Origin: Kistimonas scapharcae
GTDB taxonomy: Bacteria > Pseudomonadota > Gammaproteobacteria > Pseudomonadales > Endozoicomonadaceae
DNA length: 64,000 bases
Direction of reading: 5' to 3'
NCBI RefSeq assembly: GCF_039540975.1
Contig: NZ_BAABFL010000478.1
Span: 1-64,000 of the forward strand
The notes under the pieces are model-generated. The model worked only from the letters and a program-made list of their open reading frames with translations, searched no databases and was not told the DNA's origin. Below, in pieces: positions 44,690 to 53,143 of this stretch. The stretch's first letter is position 1. Each line of letters starts with the position of its first letter. The position numbers were made by a program, and so were the translations under genes.

Positions 44690-46066
44690 TCAAGAAATCA
44701 GTGCAACCGTCTGACGCGCCAACTCAGAAATCCGGACTTTCTCATAACCCGGCACGTAGGTTTCCAGCTGGTCGGCCAACGGTTCTGCCCACTCTGGTGT
44801 CACACAGGCTGGGTTCATCACACCCAGCACGGTTCCCACTTCACCGGCATTGCAATCCACATCTTCACCGCAATCCCCCAGGATCCGCATGGCGCGGGTA
44901 AAGTTGTTGTCGCAGAACCACAGCGAAAGCACAACCGCTACCATATTCGGGAACGTATGAATCCAGTTGTAAGTTCGCAGTTCATTCTGCTTCATGGACT
45001 GCCAGACTTCCCGATGATCGCCATATTGCTCAGACAATTCGACGGTCCGGTCAAACAGATGCGCAAATAACGTGTTATCGGGAATATAACCGCGGGAAGC
45101 CCGCACAACGGCACGGGCATCATCCATGATAAACGCCAGTGAGGTCAGAACCGCTGCATGGATTCCGCCATATACACCGTTTTTCTCATGGGAGATCACA
45201 CTGTCGCGATACGCCAGCTCAGCAGCCCGCCAGGGTTTGCCGGGCGCAAGCATGCCGTGAACCATGGTGCGCATCTGGGCACCAATCCATTCCGAGTAAA
45301 AATTCAAACAGGTTCCTGACTGCGGCGGCATAATGCCACGGCGCAGGTTCTCCAGCGCAAAGTGCTCAGCAGACCAGCCATAGGGAATATAACGCAGCCA
45401 CTCTTCCGCGATATCCTGGCTGGAAAAATTCGCATTCTTCCGTGCCGCTTCAAGGACACACAGTTCATAGGTCACATCATCATTCATGGTTTCCGGTTCC
45501 CGGACATAGCCGTTCAACCGATCCCCATAAAACGCATTCAGCTGTTCGCCCGAAAAACCTTCCAGCGCTGTGCCATAAGCACCACCGGCAATCTGACCCA
45601 GCCAGCCGCCATAAACTTTCTCACTCAGGCAATGGCCAGCCGTATCACCATCCAGCTTATCCACTGCCGGGCAAGCCGCGCGGATCGCCTCAAACGTTTC
45701 CGGTGCCTGATATTGCCAGTACACACTGCTTTCATCTTTAGGGGCATTAGCAAGGGCCTGCTGGATTCTCGCCCCCAGCACTTCCATGGTTCCGTGATCA
45801 TTCTGTTCACGGGCATCACGGCCGACGGAGAGCCATTGTTCCGCTTCACTGACATCGTAGCCCCTGTTGTGCCAGGCCTGAATCATTTCCATGAAGGGGA
45901 TTTCCGGCGCATTGGAACCGGGTACTTCACTTTTCCAGAACTTGGCCATCATGTTGCGGCGAGCCTTCAGAATGCCGTCCACAAACGACCAGTCGGAAGG
46001 TTTTTCCTCAAACGGCTTGGGTACCGCATTCAGACGAATATCCCGGTCTTGTTCCCAGGCTTTCAT
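44690..46066 (-). CDS. ADP-ribosylglycohydrolase-family protein
   Basis: After about 150 family-specific residues comes a DraG/ARH-type domain: YGGWLGQIAGGAYGTALEG, the metal site NDDVTYE (usually TDDT), GGIHAAVLTSLAF, and the second metal site GDCGEDVDCNAGEVGTVLG (usually GGDTDTxAA). The acidic metal ligands are mostly kept, with altered Thr positions. DraG-like enzymes remove ADP-ribose from proteins or small molecules, and relatives cleave nucleoside-like N-glycosidic bonds. It is the last gene of the nucleoside ABC operon; its ATG overlaps the permease stop (ATGA), so it likely processes the imported substrate. This function is inferred from context. Confidence 0.85.
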   Translation of the reverse strand: MKAWEQDRDIRLNAVPKPFEEKPSDWSFVDGILKARRNMMAKFWKSEVPGSNAPEIPFMEMIQAWHNRGYDVSEAEQWLSVGRDAREQNDHGTMEVLGARIQQALANAPKDESSVYWQYQAPETFEAIRAACPAVDKLDGDTAGHCLSEKVYGGWLGQIAGGAYGTALEGFSGEQLNAFYGDRLNGYVREPETMNDDVTYELCVLEAARKNANFSSQDIAEEWLRYIPYGWSAEHFALENLRRGIMPPQSGTCLNFYSEWIGAQMRTMVHGMLAPGKPWRAAELAYRDSVISHEKNGVYGGIHAAVLTSLAFIMDDARAVVRASRGYIPDNTLFAHLFDRTVELSEQYGDHREVWQSMKQNELRTYNWIHTFPNMVAVVLSLWFCDNNFTRAMRILGDCGEDVDCNAGEVGTVLGVMNPACVTPEWAEPLADQLETYVPGYEKVRISELARQTVALIS

Positions 46067-47010
46067 ACTGCAACTGCCTCTTTATCCATACCGGCCTGCT
46101 GGCTGGTATTTACTTGTTTTCCGTTTCGTTTCTGTTTTTCCCGGGAATACCAGTACAGCGCCAGCAAGGTCACGATATACGGCACCATCTGGGTAAATTC
46201 AGAAGGAATGATGGAATCCTGCAACGCGAATCCAAGACCATCCGTAAAACCGAACAGCAGGGACATGACCAGGATACCGATGGGACGTCCACGGGTCAGG
46301 ATGATCACGGCCAGGGATATCCAGCCCCGTCCGTTCGACATATCTTCAGCAAAAAGGCGAACATAGCCCAGTGACAGGAACACACCTGCCAGACCACAGA
46401 GAGCTCCGGACAACAGCAGCGACTGGATCTTGAGCCGGTCGGAACTGATACCCACGGCATCCACAGCCCGGCTTTCTTCACCTGCCGCCCGCAGTCTTAG
46501 ACCGAAGCGGGTATGGAACAGGTGGAAATGCACCAGGAAAACAACGACAAATGTCATATATAACAGAAAGGGGTGACCGCTCACGATATCGCCAATAACC
46601 GGGATATCCTGCACCAGCGGGATATTCCAGACGGGCAAACCCTCGATGCGCGGAGACACAAACGCACCTTTTACATGAAACAGCTGTCGTAGAAGATAGG
46701 TTGTGCCGCCTGCTGCCAACAAGTTCATGGCGATACCAGTGACAAATTCATCCGTTTTCATTTTCACGGCAAAAAAGGCTGTCACGGACGCCGCCAGCAA
46801 ACCGCCTGCCATACCGAACAACAAACCGCCCATCCAGGACCCGGTCACGTAACTGCCCGCTACGGCACAAAAAGCACCTATCAACATCATCCCTTCCATG
46901 GCGATATTGAAAACATTGGCGTGATGGGTATACAAACCACCCAGTGCCGCCAGCAGAATCGGCACCGCAGCAGGCAGGGTTGCGCGGAACAACTCAAGAA
47001 ACAGATCCAT
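46063..47010 (-). CDS. Nucleoside-type ABC permease 2 (BPD_transp_2 family)
   Basis: An inner-membrane permease of the RbsC/YufQ-type family, 315 residues from the ATG at 47010 (GAGGAGAGGG lies upstream; an earlier frame is not conserved). Signatures are LAALGGLYTHHANVFNIAMEGMMLIGAF and GRGWISLAVIILTRGRPIGIL. About nine hydrophobic segments. It overlaps the upstream permease gene by 17 bp and the downstream hydrolase by 4 bp. Confidence 0.92.
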   Translation of the reverse strand: MDLFLELFRATLPAAVPILLAALGGLYTHHANVFNIAMEGMMLIGAFCAVAGSYVTGSWMGGLLFGMAGGLLAASVTAFFAVKMKTDEFVTGIAMNLLAAGGTTYLLRQLFHVKGAFVSPRIEGLPVWNIPLVQDIPVIGDIVSGHPFLLYMTFVVVFLVHFHLFHTRFGLRLRAAGEESRAVDAVGISSDRLKIQSLLLSGALCGLAGVFLSLGYVRLFAEDMSNGRGWISLAVIILTRGRPIGILVMSLLFGFTDGLGFALQDSIIPSEFTQMVPYIVTLLALYWYSREKQKRNGKQVNTSQQAGMDKEAVAV

Positions 47011-48079
47011 GAACCCTCTCCTCAGCCGGCTGCCGGGTGGTGGCCAGCGCATCACTGGCGACACGACGGGCGATCAACTGGTTCACCAATCGCCGTGAAA
47101 CCTCCCGCGACGCAACAACAAACAACACGATAATGGCCTGGAAGACCATGATGAATTCAGACGGCACCCGGGTTTCCAGCTCCATGCCCAGTGCGCCATT
47201 TTGAAGGACAGCAAACAACAGCGCGTACAAAGATGTCGCCAGTACCTGACAGTTGGCGATAATCGCCAGCATGACGCCATCCCAGCCATAAGTACCACCA
47301 ATACCGATCAGGAACTGATGCTGAATGCCACCCATAATCAGCAACCCGCCTGCCAGACCGGCCAAAGCACCAGAAATCATCATGGCACGGGTGAAATTCT
47401 CCCGATTATGGCAACCACCGATCCGGGTAAAGACCGGGTTCAATCCCATCATCCGCATTTCATAGCCGGCACGTGACCGGTTCCAGAGGATATAAATGCC
47501 TCCCAAAGCGACCAGTGCGACAAGAATCGAACTGCTGATACTACCCAACGCCGGTAGATGGCCACCATCGGCAATCGGCGGCGACATCGGGGTATTGGCA
47601 TTGGCCATCTTGACGGGGCCGCGCACCATCCACAGGGTAAAGTACTCCGCCAGGAAGTTGAGCATCAGGGTTGAGATGAACTCATTCATGTTAAATCGAT
47701 TGCGCAGCCAGGCTGCGATACCACACCACAGTCCACCAGCGATAGCAGCTGTGGCTAACAACAACGGCAGCATCAATGGCGCCGGCAGATCCACGACCAA
47801 TCCAACCGTGGTCACCGCCATGGCGCCCATCAGCACCTGCCCCAACTGCCCCAGGTTGACAGCGTTGCTGCCAAAGGCAGCAGTGGCCGACAATCCCGTC
47901 AGTATCAGCGGCGCCGCACGTTGCAGGGTGCCACCCAACGACATTTCCGACATCAGGCTGTATTCAATCAGCGCCATGAAGCCACGCGGTGCGTCATAGC
48001 CCTGTGCAGCCAGAATGGCCATACCTGCCAAAAAGGCACAGAGCACACCAGCCAGGGCGATTAACAGGTCTTTTTTCAT
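46994..48079 (-). CDS. Nucleoside-type ABC permease 1 (BPD_transp_2 family)
   Basis: The first permease of the pair, 361 residues, with FGSNAVNLGQLGQVLMGAMA, NMNEFISTLMLNFLAEYF and GGTYGWDGVMLAIIANCQ, all typical of the YufP-type partner in BMP transport systems. It starts with ATG overlapping the ATPase stop by 4 bp, which couples the two. About ten hydrophobic segments. Confidence 0.92.
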   Translation of the reverse strand: MKKDLLIALAGVLCAFLAGMAILAAQGYDAPRGFMALIEYSLMSEMSLGGTLQRAAPLILTGLSATAAFGSNAVNLGQLGQVLMGAMAVTTVGLVVDLPAPLMLPLLLATAAIAGGLWCGIAAWLRNRFNMNEFISTLMLNFLAEYFTLWMVRGPVKMANANTPMSPPIADGGHLPALGSISSSILVALVALGGIYILWNRSRAGYEMRMMGLNPVFTRIGGCHNRENFTRAMMISGALAGLAGGLLIMGGIQHQFLIGIGGTYGWDGVMLAIIANCQVLATSLYALLFAVLQNGALGMELETRVPSEFIMVFQAIIVLFVVASREVSRRLVNQLIARRVASDALATTRQPAEERVHGSVS

Positions 48080-49626
48080 GCGGCTTTCTCCCTGGAGCCC
48101 AACATGTACTCCCCAACCTGCTCCCGCGTGACGTCAGCCGGGTTGAGATCCGCCACAATACTTCCCTCATAAATAACCAGTATCCGGTCACTCAGGCTGA
48201 ACAACTCATCCAGATCGGCAGAAATCAGGAAACAACCTGCACCCGCATCCCGCTTTTCCACTATGCGCTGCTGAATGTATTCAATGGAACCCACATCCAG
48301 TCCGCGTGTTGGCTGATCAAGAATGATGAAGCGGTTATCTAATTCAAATTCCCGCCCGACGATGATCTTCTGCTGGTTACCGCCTGAAAGATCACCAATC
48401 GCCGTCTCCGGCCCTGCAGCCACGACACCGAAGTGTTGCATCAGTTGTTGGGTAAATTCACGACACCGGCTCCGTGACAGTAATCCCTTCTTGCCATTCC
48501 CAAGTGAAGGATTGCTGTAGTGATGGGTCATTACCGCATTATCAATAAGGCTGGATTTCAGTGAGCTGCCGGATATTTTGCGATCCTGCGGCACGTACGA
48601 CATCAGTCGACGGCGAGAGCGAATATCACAATCAGTAATATCCTGACCTGACAGGTAAATACGGCCAGCAGCGACAACCGCCTGCCCTGTCATTACCTGA
48701 ACCAGCTCAAACTGACCATTACCTTCTACACCGGCCAACCCGACTATTTCACCGGCACGCACCTGCAGGCTGATCTCATGGAGGCGTAATTTTTCCTGCG
48801 AATCCCGCGCTTCCACCAGTTCCATTTCAAAGACGGTATTACCGGGTGCTGCCGGTGCCTTGTCGATCGCAAAGACCACGTCACGCCCAACCATGGCACG
48901 GGCCAGATCAGCCTTGGTCAGTCCCGGTGTATTCCGGAAGGTCCGAATATGCTGCCCCTTACGCATGACCGTGATCGTATCGGAAAGCGCCAGCACCTCG
49001 TCGAGCTTATGACTGATAAACACGACGGTTTTACCATAATCCCGCAGGGCCTTGAGTCGCTCGAACAGCTGACGGATTTCCTGTGGCGTGAGGACGGCGG
49101 TGGGCTCATCCATGATCAAGACGTCTACGTCCCGATAAAGCAGTTTCAGAATTTCTACTTTCTGCTGGGCAGCAACGGACAGATCTTCCACCTTATCGGT
49201 CACACGCAGATTCAGTGCATACTGGTCAGCGATGGCCTGAACAGCCTCAATATCCTTCTGCCGATTCAGAATACCGGCAGACCAGCGGCCAGAACGCTTG
49301 ACCGATTCCATTCCCAACACCACGTTTTCATAAATGCTGTAGGACGGCACCAGCATGAATTCCTGATGCACCATCCCAATACCCGCAGCAACTGCTTCCA
49401 TGGGGTTGCGAAAAGCGACCTGCTGACCGCGGTACCACATTTCTCCTCCGTTGATGCTGTTTATGCCGTATAACACTTTCATCAGCGTGGATTTGCCCGC
49501 ACCGTTCTCGCCTATCACAGAATGGATTTCACCGGCATTGATCGTGACGGAGACGTCATTCAACGCCAGTGTCGCTGGCGGATACACCTTAACCAGGTGT
49601 TTCAGTTCAATAAGGGGATCAGACAT
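48076..49626 (-). CDS. Nucleoside-type ABC ATPase with tandem nucleotide-binding domains
   Basis: A RbsA/YufO-type ATPase of 516 residues with two ABC domains. The first has an intact Walker A (GENGAGKSTLMKVLYG) and Walker B (LIMDEPTAVL), but its signature is DLSVAAQQKVEI. The second has a degenerate Walker A (GVEGNGQFELV), as usual in this family, but a full signature LSGGNQQKIIVGRE and a RGLDVGS motif. It drives both permeases. Separated from the binding-protein gene by 65 bp containing a hairpin. Confidence 0.94.
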   Translation of the reverse strand: MSDPLIELKHLVKVYPPATLALNDVSVTINAGEIHSVIGENGAGKSTLMKVLYGINSINGGEMWYRGQQVAFRNPMEAVAAGIGMVHQEFMLVPSYSIYENVVLGMESVKRSGRWSAGILNRQKDIEAVQAIADQYALNLRVTDKVEDLSVAAQQKVEILKLLYRDVDVLIMDEPTAVLTPQEIRQLFERLKALRDYGKTVVFISHKLDEVLALSDTITVMRKGQHIRTFRNTPGLTKADLARAMVGRDVVFAIDKAPAAPGNTVFEMELVEARDSQEKLRLHEISLQVRAGEIVGLAGVEGNGQFELVQVMTGQAVVAAGRIYLSGQDITDCDIRSRRRLMSYVPQDRKISGSSLKSSLIDNAVMTHHYSNPSLGNGKKGLLSRSRCREFTQQLMQHFGVVAAGPETAIGDLSGGNQQKIIVGREFELDNRFIILDQPTRGLDVGSIEYIQQRIVEKRDAGAGCFLISADLDELFSLSDRILVIYEGSIVADLNPADVTREQVGEYMLGSREKAA

Positions 49627-49657
49627 CAGGGGCTCCTGACAGACCGGGTATAACAGC

Positions 49658-49677
49658 GGCCTCCGCAGAGGGAGGCC
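49658..49677 (-). promoter_or_regulatory. Hairpin between BMP lipoprotein and ATPase genes
   Basis: GGCCTCC and GGAGGCC (7 bp perfect) pair around a short loop, with no T-run. As in the opp operon it probably stabilises the binding-protein mRNA or reduces read-through. Confidence 0.55.
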
Positions 49678-49691
49678 ATAGGTGAAAACAA

Positions 49692-50750
49692 TCAGGCGCC
49701 CTTGTAAGGCTCTACCACAATCTCGCCGGCAACGACTTTAGCCTTGACAGTCTCAAGCTGCTCCAACATCGCGGCTGGCATAATCGCACGGCTGTGTTCA
49801 TCAATCGCCAAACCCACGCCATCCTGCGCCAGCCCGGAATAAATCACCGCTCCCTTTTCAAAGGTACCGTTTTCCATAGCAGCAAATGTGTCGTAGATTG
49901 CGTTGCCTACATTTTTGAGCATCGACGTTGGGATATGACCTGGTTTGATGCCGTTCTGGTTGGAATCCACACCGATGGCATAGAGACCACTTTCCGCTGC
50001 GGCTTCAAGCACACCCGTACCGGTCAAAGCCGCCACCTGGAACACGACATCAACACCCTGTGAATAAAGTTGCTTGGTCGCCTGCTTGCCTTTGACGGGG
50101 TCAGACCAGCTGCCAACATAGATATTTTTATATTCAATCGTGTCATCAATGTAAGCAACACCCTGACGGAAACCATGCAGGAAAGCATTAACGACCACGT
50201 CATTCATACCGCTGACTGTTCCGACTTTTTTCTCCTCGTTTATGCCCTTGATGGACGGATCAGACGTCATTAATGCCGCTGCGACACCCGCCATGAAGGA
50301 ACCTTCTTCCTCAGAGAAGTTGATGCTGGTAATCGTACCCTTGCTGTTTTCCACGACAGTATCAATGTTTACAAAGGTAATATCCGGATAACGATCCGCA
50401 TACTGACGTACCAGTTCTTCATAGCCATAGGAAATCACATAGATCACGTCAGCACGCCATTTGACGGCAGATTCCAACGACTGTGGGTATTTGGCTGCGT
50501 CAAAGTTGTTTTCAATCGTGATGGTCTCAATGCCGTAATCCGCTACCAGACGATTGATACCTGCCTGACCGGAGTCATAGAATGACTGATCACCCAGTGC
50601 ACCATTCAGCACATAAGCGACACGAACCGGGTCTTTACCCTTTTCCTGACCATCTGCAGCCGTTTCACCGCTGTCGCTGCAGCCTGCGATCAACACGGCC
50701 ATACAACTGCCCAGAACCAGACTCCAGATCGACTGCCAGCGCTTAAACAT
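49692..50750 (-). CDS. BMP-family nucleoside-binding lipoprotein
   Basis: The substrate-binding lipoprotein of a purine-nucleoside-type ABC importer. The ATG at 50750 (GGAGAAAATC upstream) opens a lipoprotein signal with lipobox LIAGC (Cys about 24). The BMP fold follows: VRVAYVLNGALGDQSFYDSGQAGI near residue 42, TFVNIDTVVE, EEGSFMAGVAAALMT, VFQVAALTGTGVLEAA and AIGVDSNQNG. BMP/PnrA proteins bind guanosine, inosine and adenosine; the exact ligand is not decided. First gene of the five-gene operon. Confidence 0.93.
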   Translation of the reverse strand: MFKRWQSIWSLVLGSCMAVLIAGCSDSGETAADGQEKGKDPVRVAYVLNGALGDQSFYDSGQAGINRLVADYGIETITIENNFDAAKYPQSLESAVKWRADVIYVISYGYEELVRQYADRYPDITFVNIDTVVENSKGTITSINFSEEEGSFMAGVAAALMTSDPSIKGINEEKKVGTVSGMNDVVVNAFLHGFRQGVAYIDDTIEYKNIYVGSWSDPVKGKQATKQLYSQGVDVVFQVAALTGTGVLEAAAESGLYAIGVDSNQNGIKPGHIPTSMLKNVGNAIYDTFAAMENGTFEKGAVIYSGLAQDGVGLAIDEHSRAIMPAAMLEQLETVKAKVVAGEIVVEPYKGA

Positions 50751-50957
50751 GATTTTCTCCGCACAGGAACGCATGCAATGGTTTCAACCAACCAGTCCTT
50801 TGAACTGATCGGTTAACCGCCACGTATAGAAGGAAATAAATTGCGCGGATTATGACGAGCAAGCCCACTGTTCATCTTTGATAAAAATCAAACAGATTGC
50901 ATTCAAGACAAACAAAAACAACCATTTTTAGGGATTATTTGTCAGCTGGCAGTGTTT

Positions 50958-51572
50958 TTATACTACCAGACCCGGTGTACGGAGCATTCCCCAGAACGGC
51001 AGTTTGCCTCCTGGTGCAAAACACTGCTCTACCACACGGAATCCCATTGACTGGTACAGATGCGCGTTTCGCTCTCGTTGCGTCTCCAGATAGCAAGGCT
51101 GCTGTCGTCTATCCAGGTCTCGCAGTTTTTCACTCAGCAACTGTTTGCCAATACCGCGTCCTTGCGCGTCGGGATAAACAGCAAGCAGGTTGAGGTACCA
51201 ATGTGGCCAGGGCATATGATGGAAACGCACAGCCTGGCAGAAGAGGGAAAAGGCCTGCATACGACTACGGTACTGCGCCTCCAGCGCATAGGTATGCATA
51301 AAAGTCAGCTGGGGCAACATGGGAGATACAGCAGGTGGCAACCAGACTGCCACACCACCGATTGCATCAGAATCCGCATAGATCTCAGCGGTTTCCGGTA
51401 ATGCCTTAAGATAATGGAGAAAATCCTGCTCCAGCGACTCCCTCAAGTCAGGGATAGCCTGCCCATATTCAGCGAATAACTCATAATGCAGGAAAGCGGC
51501 AGCCAACGTTTGAGCGGCTGCCGGAAAATCTGAGGAAAAAAGCCGTTTCACGCCAAAGCAATCCTGATTCAA
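50958..51572 (-). CDS. GNAT-family N-acetyltransferase
   Basis: A GCN5-type acetyltransferase of 204 residues. WYLNLLAVYPDAQGRGIGKQLLSEKL holds the acetyl-CoA loop (Q/RxxGxG/A), followed by CYLETQRERNAHLYQSMGFRVVE, the conserved N-Y region. The first half is divergent. The start is uncertain: the TTG at 51572 or a GTG at 51551 with AGGA upstream. Substrate unknown. Confidence 0.82.
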   Translation of the reverse strand: MNQDCFGVKRLFSSDFPAAAQTLAAAFLHYELFAEYGQAIPDLRESLEQDFLHYLKALPETAEIYADSDAIGGVAVWLPPAVSPMLPQLTFMHTYALEAQYRSRMQAFSLFCQAVRFHHMPWPHWYLNLLAVYPDAQGRGIGKQLLSEKLRDLDRRQQPCYLETQRERNAHLYQSMGFRVVEQCFAPGGKLPFWGMLRTPGLVV

Positions 51573-51712
51573 TCTTAATATTGACGCAGTCTATGATGAT
51601 CATCACCGGGTCATGTTGACGCGAATCAGTCTCCAGGGCGACATACTTCTCAGTGCATGGTCCGGCTCAAAAAAGGGGATTTATCCGACGATCCACACCT
51701 TTGTGCAATCAA

Positions 51713-53065
51713 TCACCACTCGCCAAATTGCCGCAGGCGTTGCTGGTCCAGATGCCGCTTATCGACCTTCAGATAAGCGGTTTGCTCTTCCACAATGACG
51801 GTCACTTCCTTTACCCCTGAAACAGAAGCGATCTGTTCATGGACACGGATGACTTCAGTGGGTACAACTGGAAACAATTCCATGACCAGGCTGGTGACAT
51901 AGCGAGGCTGACGCATGGTCATCACCAACAACCACCAAACAGCTGTCGCAGAACCACAAACCACCAGCACACCTATATGCCCATAAGACTGATAGGCAAC
52001 CCCACTCAGTGCCCCGCCCAAACCTGCGCCCAGAAACTGGCAGGTCGAATAGGCGCCCATTGCCGTACCGCGATTTCCCGCCGGTGCCTGGCGACTCACC
52101 AGCGAGGGCAATGTGGCTTCAAGGAAGTTAAAGGCAGCAAAAAAGAGGAAAACACTCACAATCAAACCGATCAAACTGTCTCGCTCTGACCAGGCAATAA
52201 CTTGGGCAACAAGCAATAAAGCAACCGCACCGACCATGACCTGTTTCAGGCACTGCTTCCGTTCGCCGATCACAATAAACGGCACCATCGCAACAAACGA
52301 CAGAACCATCGTCAACAGGTAGACCCACCAGTGCTCTTCACGCGGCAGGCCTGCAAGATTCTGCAGATCCAGCGGGACAGTAATAAACAGCCCCATCAGA
52401 ACAAAGTGAAGGATGAAAATCCCCACATCCAAACGGAGCAACTGCTGATCTTTCAACGTGGCGCTAAGCTGCCCGGTAATGGTCGCGGTTTCACGATTAA
52501 ACTTCTGAATGGCGGGAGTCGGCACTCCCCATGCAACAATCCCCATCGCAGCCAGGGCAGCAACAGCAGTGACCATGAACAGCCCGTCGATACCTGTCAG
52601 TCTTGTAATCAGCGGCCCCAGCACCATCGCCACACAAAATGAAAGCCCAATACTCATGCCAACCATGGCCATGGCCTTGGTCCGGTTCTGTTCACGAGTG
52701 AGATCAGACAGCAGTGCAGTAATCGCAGCAGCAACCGCCCCCGCACCCTGCAGGAAACGCCCCGCGATAATGCCAACGATGGAATCAGAGAAGGCCGCCA
52801 ACAGGCTGCCCAGAAAGAAGATAGCAAGCCCGATGATAATAACGGGCTTTCTACCGATTCGATCCGACAACAATCCAGCAGGAATTTGTAACAGCGCCTG
52901 GGTAATACCATAGGCGCCAATCGCCAGTCCGATTAATGCAGGCGTGCTGCCCTCAATCGTATCGGCATAAACAGCCAATACCGGAAGCAACATGAACAAC
53001 CCTAGCATACGCAGGGCGAACACAGCGGATAATGACAGTGAGGCTCTTACTTCCAGTTGATTCAT
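51713..53065 (-). CDS. MFS transporter, YajR-like, with C-terminal YAM domain
   Basis: Twelve hydrophobic segments in 450 residues, with motif A SDRIGRKPVIIIGL near residue 65 and motif C-like GAGAVAAAITAL. The C-terminal 65 residues (FPVVPTEVIRVHEQIASVSGVKEVTVIVEEQT...) form a ferredoxin-like cytosolic domain like that of E. coli YajR. The export substrate is unknown. In Pseudomonas this type of gene sits directly between uvrA (divergent) and ssb; here it lies 2 kb from uvrA and 8.6 kb from ssb. Confidence 0.88.
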   Translation of the reverse strand: MNQLEVRASLSLSAVFALRMLGLFMLLPVLAVYADTIEGSTPALIGLAIGAYGITQALLQIPAGLLSDRIGRKPVIIIGLAIFFLGSLLAAFSDSIVGIIAGRFLQGAGAVAAAITALLSDLTREQNRTKAMAMVGMSIGLSFCVAMVLGPLITRLTGIDGLFMVTAVAALAAMGIVAWGVPTPAIQKFNRETATITGQLSATLKDQQLLRLDVGIFILHFVLMGLFITVPLDLQNLAGLPREEHWWVYLLTMVLSFVAMVPFIVIGERKQCLKQVMVGAVALLLVAQVIAWSERDSLIGLIVSVFLFFAAFNFLEATLPSLVSRQAPAGNRGTAMGAYSTCQFLGAGLGGALSGVAYQSYGHIGVLVVCGSATAVWWLLVMTMRQPRYVTSLVMELFPVVPTEVIRVHEQIASVSGVKEVTVIVEEQTAYLKVDKRHLDQQRLRQFGEW

Positions 53066-53143
53066 ACAAACTACTTATCATTCTTTAGTCGGCGAAACAG
53101 CTGCATTGTATCAGTTGGAAGACACCTTATAGCAAGTACAGTC

